Below, in pieces: positions 6,778-13,634 of a DNA stretch of 17,347 nt. Position 1 is the first letter of the stretch; each line of letters starts with the position of its first letter. The stretch spans positions 1-17,347 of the forward strand of contig CAYVOX010000059.1 in NCBI GenBank assembly GCA_964453035.1, written 5' to 3'. Made by a program: the position numbers and the translations under genes. A model generated the notes under the pieces. It worked only from the letters and a program-made list of their open reading frames with translations. It was not told the origin of the DNA and ran no database searches. The stretch comes from CAYVOX01 sp964453035. Lineage in GTDB: Bacteria; Chloroflexota; Anaerolineae; Anaerolineales; Anaerolineaceae.

Positions 6778-7767
6778 TTATTTGAAAATCACGCTCAGAA
6801 CTAGACCCAGCATTAGTAATAACCCATAAGCGCGGTTATGATAGAAGGAAACAGCCGAAAACCATAAGGGCCAGATGCCTTCCTGTAGACTGGCGGGTGC
6901 TTCAGCCGGTTTGGGATTCTTGTAGATACCCCAGACCCGGGGAATGGTGATGAGGGCTGCTCCGATGATGAGCATGATGGGTGAGAAAACACCCGCTGCC
7001 ACCAGGGCGACGACCAGAAGATACATCGCAGCGATCATGCCCAGCACTGTCAACCGGGCTGCCTTTTCGCCGAGAATGACCGGCATGGTGTGGATGCCTT
7101 TGGATTTATCCTGAGCCAGTTTATCAATGTGCTTGCCAAAAAGAACGGTGGTCGGTCCCAGGGCATAGGGCAGGCTGGCCAGGGCTATGTTCCAATCCCA
7201 TGCGCCGGTGATGACGTAGTAGCCCCCCGCCACCATCAGCGGTCCCCAGATGAGAATCACCGCGATTTCTCCCAGGCCGATGTATTTGAGCGGCCAGGTG
7301 TAGAAGAGAACAAAAACAACGCCTGCCAGAAGCAGCAGGAGGGCGGTTGTTCCGCCAAAGATAACCAGTGGTATGCCGGCTGCCAGCGCAATCATCCCGG
7401 TGACTCCGGCGTAAGCCAGCAGTTCTTTTTCGCTCATCAAGCCAGCCTGGAGGGGTTGAGGGCCGTACTGGGTGCGGAAGTAGTTATCCTTATCCACGCC
7501 GCGCTTGAAATCGGTGTAGTCGTTGATGAGGTTGTTGGTGGCGTGCGCAAAAACCAGCCCGATGGTGAGCAGCAGCCAGCGTGTAAAATCGAATTGACCT
7601 GCGCGAGCTGCCAGCAGCCCGGCAATTGCTGCGGAGATGAAGGTCATCAACAGCACAGCTGCGCGCGTGGCAATCAGCCAGCGCGAAATGATATCCAATT
7701 CTTCCCATTCACCCTTCTCGAGCCGGGGAATGACCTGCAAGGCTTTAAGCCACATTTTCACGTTCAT
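6778..7767 (-). CDS. UbiA-family prenyltransferase (MenA-like)
   Basis: The product is a 329-residue integral membrane protein with about eight to nine helices. UbiA enzymes transfer a prenyl chain from a diphosphate to an aromatic acceptor through Mg-binding aspartate motifs. The first is NDYTDFKRGVDKDN (82-95). The second appears as DKLAQDKSKG (215-224), followed by IHTMPVILG as in MenA-type proteins (usually RTLAVRLG). The Asp spacing in motif 2 is one residue longer than the DxxxD I expect. A menaquinone role is plausible but unproven, and no other men genes are in the window. ATG 7767 follows AGGAG by about 7 bases; an in-frame ATG at 7797 lacks a ribosome site. A ~100-base gap separates it from the upstream DUF429 gene. 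Confidence 0.85.
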   Translation of the reverse strand: MNVKMWLKALQVIPRLEKGEWEELDIISRWLIATRAAVLLMTFISAAIAGLLAARAGQFDFTRWLLLTIGLVFAHATNNLINDYTDFKRGVDKDNYFRTQYGPQPLQAGLMSEKELLAYAGVTGMIALAAGIPLVIFGGTTALLLLLAGVVFVLFYTWPLKYIGLGEIAVILIWGPLMVAGGYYVITGAWDWNIALASLPYALGPTTVLFGKHIDKLAQDKSKGIHTMPVILGEKAARLTVLGMIAAMYLLVVALVAAGVFSPIMLIIGAALITIPRVWGIYKNPKPAEAPASLQEGIWPLWFSAVSFYHNRAYGLLLMLGLVLSVIFK

Positions 7768-7867
7768 GTCAGACTCCTGTTGTCCGAATGGTAACATAAA
7801 CCGATTCGGGTTTCCAGTTTTGCATAAAGTTTTTTGGAGGGCGAAAGAAGCAGGGTGAAGCGCCGGG

Positions 7868-8635
7868 TTATTCGATCGCTTCGGGCTTCCAGAACGCGGG
7901 CAGGACAATTTCACCTTCTTCAGGTTCGCCGTAGCGGGTCACCCGTTCTGGATGGATGGCGGCGAGATAGGCGGCGTGAGCAGCAGCCAGCGCGTTGAGC
8001 TGCGCAATGGGCAGGATGGCCTGGTCTGGCAGGATGCCGCGCAGCAATTTGTGGCGGGTAACTTCTTCGAAGAAGGTCATCGGGTCGCGCACGGGCAGGC
8101 GGTTATCCCACAGCACCAACTGGCGCTGAATGCGTCCTTCGAGCGCATCGGCGGGGAAGGGGGTATGGCCCAGGAGGGAAGTAAAAATGGCTTCGGGGCA
8201 GGTTTCGATGAGCTGATTGCGGGTTTCAGCCTCACTGAACTGCGCATAGCCGAGGTTGGTCAACTCCTGTACCAGTTTTTGACCGCGCCGCATCCAGGCA
8301 GGCGTGAAATTTCCGACCGGAGGGGTTCTGGGAGCAGGCAGCCCGCGCGAGAGCAATTCGTATTCCACCTGGCGCATCTCAGCGGAATGATTACCGGGCA
8401 GGGCTGAGAATAAACCGGCGCGGATTTCCTCGCGCTGCATGCGCCCTCGGTTGGGCTTCAACGGGGCGCAGATAGCTGCTAAGACAGGGTGGTTTTCAGG
8501 CAGGTAGGCAACCACCTCAGATAAGCGGCCCTGATGAAGCGCCAGCAATTTGAGGTTAGCATCCAGCGCTGCGAGCGTGTACAGCCGCCAGGCGTGTTGA
8601 AGTTCAACTCCGATAAAAACCTGATCTTGTCCCAT
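7868..8635 (-). CDS. DUF429-like protein (predicted RNase H-fold)
   Basis: The product is 255 residues, with no signal peptide or membrane segment. The opening FIGVELQHAWRLYTLAALDANLKLLAL resembles the first beta-hairpins of DUF429 proteins. The middle LSRGLPAPRTP..MRRGQKLVQEL and CPEAIFTSLLG match that family's helical region and E-x-xP-type motif. DUF429 proteins are predicted nucleases of RNase H fold with no firmly known role. Where relatives usually carry Asp (G-x-D in strand 1; IDxPL later) this protein has GVE and ICAPL, so catalysis may be lost or altered. No Shine-Dalgarno sequence precedes ATG 8635, and the promoter sits right against it (see promoter entry). Family assignment is by motif recall only. 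Confidence 0.65.
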   Translation of the reverse strand: MGQDQVFIGVELQHAWRLYTLAALDANLKLLALHQGRLSEVVAYLPENHPVLAAICAPLKPNRGRMQREEIRAGLFSALPGNHSAEMRQVEYELLSRGLPAPRTPPVGNFTPAWMRRGQKLVQELTNLGYAQFSEAETRNQLIETCPEAIFTSLLGHTPFPADALEGRIQRQLVLWDNRLPVRDPMTFFEEVTRHKLLRGILPDQAILPIAQLNALAAAHAAYLAAIHPERVTRYGEPEEGEIVLPAFWKPEAIE

Positions 8636-8641
8636 GGTGTG

Positions 8642-8670
8642 ATTGTAGATTAACCCGGCTCAACGCGCAA
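8642..8670 (-). promoter_or_regulatory. Promoter abutting the DUF429 start codon (possible leaderless mRNA)
   Basis: On the minus strand TTGCGC (8665-8670) and TACAAT (8642-8647) are 17 bases apart. Only six bases (CACACC) separate the -10 box from the ATG. A start at the usual distance would fall on or next to the A of ATG. Confidence 0.5.
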
Positions 8671-8693
8671 TCAAAGTGACCGGGGTACTTTAT

Positions 8694-11276
8694 CTACTTT
8701 TTGCGGGGTGGCGGCACCCAGCGCGGCGGCTGCTGGTTTTGCACAGGCGGGGTGGCGCTACGCGGTGGGGGGTTCCAGGGCGCGGAGCGATACAGTGCAA
8801 ACGGGCGGGCGGTTTGCCGCCTGAAGCGGGTCAACCCGAGGATGAGGATCAACACCGCCAGTCCAACCCCGCCAATGACGAACCCCAGGATCCAGCTTGC
8901 AGGTCCCTGTTTAATATTAAGCGTGGCACCTTTCACGGGTTGGTCTGTGCCGGTCAGCACATTCTTCCAGAACTCTTCGCTGGTGATTTCGATGGGCATA
9001 TCGCCGATCGTGAGCCCTGCGCCGGTGATGCGCACGGTGGCTGGCTCCTGGGGGGGCGGCAGAAGCAGGTAAATGCGCCCGTTGGAGACATCGCCGGCTG
9101 TAAATTCAAAGCTGTAACTGCGCCAGGCGTTGGGCGGGCTGTAACTGACCTCAGCTTTGAGGGTTGTGGAAGGGGTGACGTCCTTGAGATCAATGTTGAT
9201 GTAGGAACCGGGCAGGAGGGGGTCCGTGCGGCGGGGTTTGATAGCCTCGCACCAGTGGTCCACACCGTTCTGGTCTCTGAGCTTGAGGTAACGTTCGTGG
9301 GACGTCCAGCCAATTTTGGCGCCGGGCTGGTAGGAAGTGTCGGTGGAACTGTTAACCTCGTAGAACCCATGCAGGATGAAGACATCATCCAGGTCGGTGC
9401 GGTTATTCTGGTTGGAATCTTGCTGGCCAATCCCCTTCAATTTCAGGTTTTCATAGAAATCGACCATGTCATAGATGTGCTGGTTGGAGCCTGGCTGAGT
9501 GCTGGTGCCGTTGGCGATGACATCCCACAGTGCATTCAGGCTGATTGAAATGGGGTCGTCATCTGCGCCCTTGGCGGGGTAGGTTTGCGAGCTATCAATC
9601 AGATCCCACAGCAGGTAGGCAACGGCTGAGCGCTCGTTTTGCCAGGCAGTGAGGTTGGTTTCAAGATCATATTTGACGGTTGCGTCGCGGTGCATAATCC
9701 AGGGCTCGGCAACTTTATTGATATCTTTAAAGACCAAACCCGCAAAGAAGACAGCCCAGCCTTCAACCCGCGAGTCATTGCTGCTTAGGTTCACGCAGTA
9801 ACCGGCGTGAGGCGTGCGACCGGTGGCGACCGGTAGAAAATCACCGTAGGTATCGGCCATGAAGTGATGACCGAATTCATGGTAAGTGACGTAAGCAACT
9901 TCAGCCACGGCTCGATCCAGAAAGGCTTTAGTGTAATTGATCGAAGGGCGGGGTTTGACAAGGGTGCCGCGGGTTCCATCCCACCAGGCATTGGAATCTG
10001 GGCTATCCGGCAGGGGGGCGTGGTCGAGCAGCACGTCGATGGGCAGCATGGTCAGCGGCGGGCCCATCTTAACGGCCATTGCCAGCGCGCGGCTTAGGTG
10101 ATAATAGACCAGCCCGGCTTTCTTGAGCCTGGCGATGGGTGGGTTGGAGGAACGAATGGCGCTGGCATTGCCCAGGTCGAGGTCGAAGGTGGTAGCAGCG
10201 TTCCCGGCTGCCAGTGTGATATCGGCACCGGTTACCCTGACGAGCGTCTGAGCGTCAACTCGTTCCATAAATAACTGGTAGATGGGGTCATAAACGCGTT
10301 GTTTGACGGGCGGGGTATCCAGGTATTGAAGCATCACTTCGATGTGAATCTTATCCTTTTGCGGGTTGTAACCCTGAACGGCTCCACCGGGCAGGTTGGA
10401 GAATTTATACACGCCATTTTCATCGGTGCGGGTCACCTCCTCGTTGGTGCCGTAAACCAACCGGACGAACAGATTGGGCAGGGCGTGATTGTTTCCATCC
10501 GTGACTTTACCCTGCAAGATGCGGGCGGCTGAGGGCGTCACTGTGGGTATTGGGGGAGCGACCGGTGAGGGGGACAGGTGCTTGCTCACCAGATCGTAGA
10601 GCTGGTCGCTGAGCGCGAAGGGATCAGGACCTTTGGTGGGACAGCCCTCATAGTTCCCATCGATATAGACGAAGAATTTTCCCTGAGACCACAGGCGGAT
10701 CTGGTGAAATTCTGAAGTTTTCTTGTTGTTCGAGCCTTCAACGGTTCGTTCTCTCAACACAGAATATTCATACCCGCGCGATTGACGCACCGCGATGGCT
10801 TTGGACTGTAATTTATCCTCTTTGGTAAGGCTTTCTTTGACATCATTGAGATAGTTTTCAACAGCTCTGGCAGCGCCATCCGGTGAGGTGTATTCCGCGA
10901 TGACCACGATGAGGGTGTAGCCGCCGTAAACGATGGCTTCGCCATTGTACATTTCAATGCGGAGGCACTCACCACCGGGGGTGTAATACAAAAAATTGCC
11001 TTCGTAAACCTGGCCTGAACTGGTAGATTTGGGCAGGCCGCGGGTGGCGGTCAGCGGTTTGGTGAGGATGGCGGGCAAATCACCTGAATTGTTGTTGCGC
11101 GCTGATGCAAAGGTATCCCAACTGATCGACGGGAGTGGGAACTTATTAACCTGGCTGAATTCCTGAAAGAGCTTCATCACCAGGCTGTTGGTATCCTGGG
11201 CGTGGACCTGCCCGGCTGGAATGAAGCTGCTCATAATGAATAAAAAGGTTGCAACGATTGAGATTATTCGCGCCAT
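8694..11276 (-). CDS. Exported, membrane-anchored HEXXH (putative metallopeptidase) protein
   Basis: The product is 860 residues. A signal peptide covers residues 1-26 (cut after VHA). An N-terminal domain (~27-235) with no family I recognise is followed by a Pro/Thr linker. A carboxypeptidase-regulatory-like beta-sandwich comes at ~250-300 (LQGKVTDGNNHALPNLFVRL..TDENGVYKFSNLPGG). The presumed catalytic region has HEFGH at 466-470 and a candidate third ligand E505 (RVEGWAVFF), an HEXXH...E pattern seen in gluzincin peptidases. More beta-rich sequence follows, then a membrane helix (~791-815) and a basic, Pro/Arg-rich cytoplasmic tail. So the bulk is predicted outside the cell. Substrate is unknown. 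ATG 11276 follows GGAG by 7 bases. Predicted promoter at 11315-11343. Confidence 0.85.
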   Translation of the reverse strand: MARIISIVATFLFIMSSFIPAGQVHAQDTNSLVMKLFQEFSQVNKFPLPSISWDTFASARNNNSGDLPAILTKPLTATRGLPKSTSSGQVYEGNFLYYTPGGECLRIEMYNGEAIVYGGYTLIVVIAEYTSPDGAARAVENYLNDVKESLTKEDKLQSKAIAVRQSRGYEYSVLRERTVEGSNNKKTSEFHQIRLWSQGKFFVYIDGNYEGCPTKGPDPFALSDQLYDLVSKHLSPSPVAPPIPTVTPSAARILQGKVTDGNNHALPNLFVRLVYGTNEEVTRTDENGVYKFSNLPGGAVQGYNPQKDKIHIEVMLQYLDTPPVKQRVYDPIYQLFMERVDAQTLVRVTGADITLAAGNAATTFDLDLGNASAIRSSNPPIARLKKAGLVYYHLSRALAMAVKMGPPLTMLPIDVLLDHAPLPDSPDSNAWWDGTRGTLVKPRPSINYTKAFLDRAVAEVAYVTYHEFGHHFMADTYGDFLPVATGRTPHAGYCVNLSSNDSRVEGWAVFFAGLVFKDINKVAEPWIMHRDATVKYDLETNLTAWQNERSAVAYLLWDLIDSSQTYPAKGADDDPISISLNALWDVIANGTSTQPGSNQHIYDMVDFYENLKLKGIGQQDSNQNNRTDLDDVFILHGFYEVNSSTDTSYQPGAKIGWTSHERYLKLRDQNGVDHWCEAIKPRRTDPLLPGSYINIDLKDVTPSTTLKAEVSYSPPNAWRSYSFEFTAGDVSNGRIYLLLPPPQEPATVRITGAGLTIGDMPIEITSEEFWKNVLTGTDQPVKGATLNIKQGPASWILGFVIGGVGLAVLILILGLTRFRRQTARPFALYRSAPWNPPPRSATPPVQNQQPPRWVPPPRKK

Positions 11277-11314
11277 GTTATCTCCAATGACTGAAGGAAA
11301 GAAATGATAAATTA

Positions 11315-11343
11315 ATGATAGAGAAAATGGGGGAAAATCACAA
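11315..11343 (-). promoter_or_regulatory. Promoter of the HEXXH membrane protein gene
   Basis: On the minus strand TTGTGA (11338-11343) and TATCAT (11315-11320) have a 17-base spacer, giving a ~32-base leader with GGAG before ATG 11276. It follows the terminator of the upstream hydrolase gene, so this gene is likely transcribed on its own. Confidence 0.55.
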
Positions 11344-11365
11344 TCAACAGAAATGTTAGTTTAAA

Positions 11366-11396
11366 CCGCACTGGCAGGGGGGAGTCCTGCCAGTGC
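11366..11396 (-). terminator. Terminator of the secreted hydrolase gene
   Basis: GCACTGGCAGG (11368-11378) and CCTGCCAGTGC (11386-11396) form a perfect 11-bp stem with a 7-base loop, 25 bases after the hydrolase stop. On the minus strand the tail reads GGTTTAAAC, a weak U-tract, so termination may be partial. Confidence 0.75.
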
Positions 11397-11421
11397 TTTG
11401 AGGGGAGAGAGAGGGATGAGT

Positions 11422-12717
11422 TTACTTATCTTTGAGGAGACCGGGGTTGGCTTTTTGCATATCCCGGTACGGTTTGAGCATTTTCTCGGTTGGCAAGGCT
11501 TTTTCCACGGCTGTGAAGGGCAGGGGCTCTCCGGCCATGGTCAGCATCACGCTGAAGGCAAAGACCGCCTCACCCGCGGTGAAATTGCAGTGCCCGACTC
11601 GGAAAACGGGCAGGTTGATGTGTTTGGCCAGGGACCCGGAGGCGATTACCTTGAGATTGTAGAGCGTCTCATGCCAATACGGGTCGGCTGGATCTTGCGT
11701 GTTATGCAACGTGACCAGGGGGATGCTCAACCTGCCGGAGGTTTGGTAGTATTTGCTGATTTCGGTCAACGCTTTCGGGTCTGGCAGGAAGCGGGCGATA
11801 TTTTTGTTGAGCAGCCAGTCATTGAGCGAGCCGGTGTACCACTTATACTTGTTGTTGAAGGGCTGTCCCTGGTTGGTAGCCAGGTTCACCGGGCCGCCGT
11901 AAAGCTCAATACGCGTTTCGTTGGTGGCGAAGATGTTGTACCACAGGACGCCCAGCACGGTTTCGGTCAGAGCGCCGGGAACGGCCGAGTCATAAGGGAT
12001 TTTGGTGACGTTGAGATATTGCTTTGTTTTAGCCGGGTCGCTCGCCAGGGCAGTGATAATCGCTGCCGGGAGCGTCCCCGCATTCCAGGCCAGGAGGGTG
12101 CTATCGGGGATCGCCACCGGGCTGCCAGGGATCACGCCCGGATAGAAGTAATCAAAAACAACCCGTGCATCCCCGAAGTAGTTGATTTGTTTTGGAAAGT
12201 CGCCGATGGGACCGCACATAGCCAGCCCGGCTTTGATGGTGGTGGGGTACTTCTCAGCTACCAGGGTGGTGACCAGCCCGCCCTCCGAACCGCCAATCAG
12301 GTAGATATTAGCGGATGGGTACTTTGCCTTCAGGGATAGCGCCAGGTCGCGCACATCCAGGACGCCTTCTTTGACCGCCAGGCCGTTCTTCCGGTAGCTG
12401 GTGGTGACAAAAGCATATCCCAGGCTGGTGACCAGCGAGGGGATGTTGGTTCCATCCGGGAGAATCAACTGGGTGTAAAACGCGCTGAGAGGAACGCCGG
12501 GGGGAACATAGCCGTGGGCAAAAATGACGATATCCCCATTGGGCGCGGGCGACATCCAGGTGCAGATTTCCGCGCTGTTCAGCGTGGAGGGCGTGCCGCC
12601 CAGGGATGCGCAGGTGGGGAGGGGATCGAGAGCCGTGCTGTTAGCCTGCACGGTTTGCGCTGATAGGCTGCCTGCCACCAGCACAATTAACACTACCATA
12701 CGAACAACCTTACTCAT
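11422..12717 (-). CDS. Secreted alpha/beta hydrolase (esterase/lipase-like)
   Basis: The product is 431 residues. A signal peptide covers about residues 1-25 (hydrophobic VVRMVVLIVLVAGSLSAQ, cut near VQA). The mature enzyme has the alpha/beta hydrolase layout: oxyanion-side HGYVPPG near 67-73, nucleophile elbow GGSEGG with S144, acid candidate D342 or D345 (HNTQDPADPYWH), and His H376 (VGHCNF). Several Cys (in PTCAS, EICTW, AMCGP, GHCNF) could form disulphides, consistent with export. The substrate cannot be deduced; esterase, lipase or peptidase are all open. ATG 12717 is preceded by AAGGAGGT with good spacing. It has its own promoter about 125 bases upstream and a hairpin terminator downstream. 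Confidence 0.85.
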   Translation of the reverse strand: MSKVVRMVVLIVLVAGSLSAQTVQANSTALDPLPTCASLGGTPSTLNSAEICTWMSPAPNGDIVIFAHGYVPPGVPLSAFYTQLILPDGTNIPSLVTSLGYAFVTTSYRKNGLAVKEGVLDVRDLALSLKAKYPSANIYLIGGSEGGLVTTLVAEKYPTTIKAGLAMCGPIGDFPKQINYFGDARVVFDYFYPGVIPGSPVAIPDSTLLAWNAGTLPAAIITALASDPAKTKQYLNVTKIPYDSAVPGALTETVLGVLWYNIFATNETRIELYGGPVNLATNQGQPFNNKYKWYTGSLNDWLLNKNIARFLPDPKALTEISKYYQTSGRLSIPLVTLHNTQDPADPYWHETLYNLKVIASGSLAKHINLPVFRVGHCNFTAGEAVFAFSVMLTMAGEPLPFTAVEKALPTEKMLKPYRDMQKANPGLLKDK

Positions 12718-12848
12718 GACTAACCTCCTTGTTCGAGCTTCTTGCGGTAAAGAAGGGCGTCAATTGTAATGAAATCGCGTTGGATAAAAGGAATTACGGT
12801 TTGTGGATAAAACCAATAACCCCCGAAAGCCATCAATCAGGCACATTC

Positions 12849-12877
12849 ACTATAGCACGCCTGAACTTGATTTTCAA
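12849..12877 (-). promoter_or_regulatory. Promoter of the secreted hydrolase gene
   Basis: On the minus strand TTGAAA (12872-12877) and TATAGT (12849-12854) have a 17-base spacer. The predicted start is near 12842, giving a 5' leader of roughly 125 nt before ATG 12717, which is long for this window. Confidence 0.65.
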
Positions 12878-13001
12878 TCACAATCCGCTTGATGATGATG
12901 GATGGGGGTTGAGTTTCAGCGTCAACGAATCCCTCCCTGGCGTGAAGGGGATCAACGGGAGGGCGCTGGCGCCGCTCAGGTTCGTGAAAAATAATACTAA
13001 T

Positions 13002-13019
13002 TGTAATCTATTGATTACA
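13002..13019. promoter_or_regulatory. Perfect palindrome over the CBS gene -35 box (candidate operator)
   Basis: TGTAATC (13002-13008) and GATTACA (13013-13019) form a perfect 7-bp inverted repeat with a 4-base spacer. It covers most of the -35 hexamer TTGATT (13011-13016). The size and placement suit a dimeric repressor. I cannot name the regulator. Confidence 0.6.
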
Positions 13020-13039
13020 GCGATTTGCTTCTGTATAAT
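13011..13039 (+). promoter_or_regulatory. Promoter of the CBS-domain gene
   Basis: TTGATT (13011-13016) and a perfect TATAAT (13034-13039) have a 17-base spacer, giving a leader of about 35 nt before ATG 13081. Confidence 0.8.
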
Positions 13040-13080
13040 GACAATTACCGTCCAATCTTTAGAAATGAAGGGAGGGTTCC

Positions 13081-13524
13081 ATGTCCATCACAGTAGGTCA
13101 AATTATCCGTAACAAGCCCGATGTATGGTCAGTAGGGCCTGATGAGACCGTCTTTACAGCCCTGGAAATCATGGCAGAAAAAGATATTGGTGCTTTAGTG
13201 GTTGTAAAAGAAGAAAAGCTGGTTGGAATTTTCTCCGAACGGGACTACGCTCGAAAAGTCATTCTGCGCGGGCGCTCTTCGAAAACCACTACGGTGGGTG
13301 AATTGATGACCAAAGCCGTCTATACCGTCTCGCCCGAAACCACCATCAAAGACTGCCTGACGATTGCCACCGAAAAACGCTTCCGCCACCTGCCTGTGGT
13401 GGATAAGGGTAAACTGGTTGGGATGGTGACGATTGGCGATATCGTCAAGGCCATCATTTCAGACCAGCAATCCACCATTGACCAGATGGAGAATTACATC
13501 ACCGGGCGCGGTTACGGTCACTGA
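13081..13524 (+). CDS. Two-CBS-domain protein
   Basis: The product is 147 residues, cytoplasmic, consisting of little more than a tandem CBS (Bateman) pair. CBS1 (~8-62) contains IGALVVVKEEKLVGIFSERD; CBS2 (~75-130) contains FRHLPVVDKGKLVGMVTIGD. Such modules bind adenosyl ligands (AMP, ATP, SAM) or NAD and act as sensors; stand-alone forms have mostly unknown partners. GGGAGGG lies just before ATG 13081. It has its own strong promoter with an overlapping palindrome, and a stable hairpin 28 bases after the stop, so it is probably a single-gene unit. Confidence 0.93.
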   Translation: MSITVGQIIRNKPDVWSVGPDETVFTALEIMAEKDIGALVVVKEEKLVGIFSERDYARKVILRGRSSKTTTVGELMTKAVYTVSPETTIKDCLTIATEKRFRHLPVVDKGKLVGMVTIGDIVKAIISDQQSTIDQMENYITGRGYGH

Positions 13525-13552
13525 GTCCCTCACACCCAAATGGTTGATCTTT

Positions 13553-13583
13553 CAAATCAGAACGGCACCGCCGTTCTGATTTG
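13553..13583. terminator. 14-bp perfect hairpin after the CBS gene
   Basis: CAAATCAGAACGGC (13553-13566) and GCCGTTCTGATTTG (13570-13583) form a perfect 14-bp stem with a 3-base loop. It lies between the CBS and amidohydrolase genes. There is no real U-tract in either direction (only TTT within the stem), so it may be a weak terminator, an mRNA-stabilising hairpin or a protein site. Confidence 0.6.
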
Positions 13584-13634
13584 ACCTATCCAAAAACAGC
13601 AGGATTCACAGAATAGAAACCATAGGGAAGGCTT

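Larger units (their letters stand above)
12718..13080. other. 363-base divergent regulatory region
   Basis: The region holds the minus-strand hydrolase promoter (12849-12877) with a long leader and the plus-strand CBS gene promoter (13011-13039) with an overlapping palindrome. The middle (about 12880-12990) shows no motif I can name. Within the hydrolase leader the word GGATAAAA occurs twice (near 12782 and 12811). A 127-codon open frame crosses the region on the plus strand but looks non-coding: no ribosome site, and it runs through both promoters. Confidence 0.6.

Noticed and set aside
8676..9548. 290-codon plus-strand frame opposite the HEXXH protein
   Set aside because: It is a shadow frame with no ribosome site and no recognisable domain.
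11366..11396. Inverted repeat as a possible mobile-element end
   Set aside because: It sits just after a stop codon with a short T-stretch and has no transposase or second copy nearby, so a terminator explains it better.
11398..12339. 313-codon plus-strand frame opposite the secreted hydrolase
   Set aside because: It is antisense to a gene with signal peptide, catalytic triad and strong ribosome site; it also covers that gene's terminator.
12729..13112. 127-codon open frame on the plus strand across the divergent region
   Set aside because: It has no ribosome binding site, crosses two strong promoters and the palindrome, and its translation resembles no protein family.
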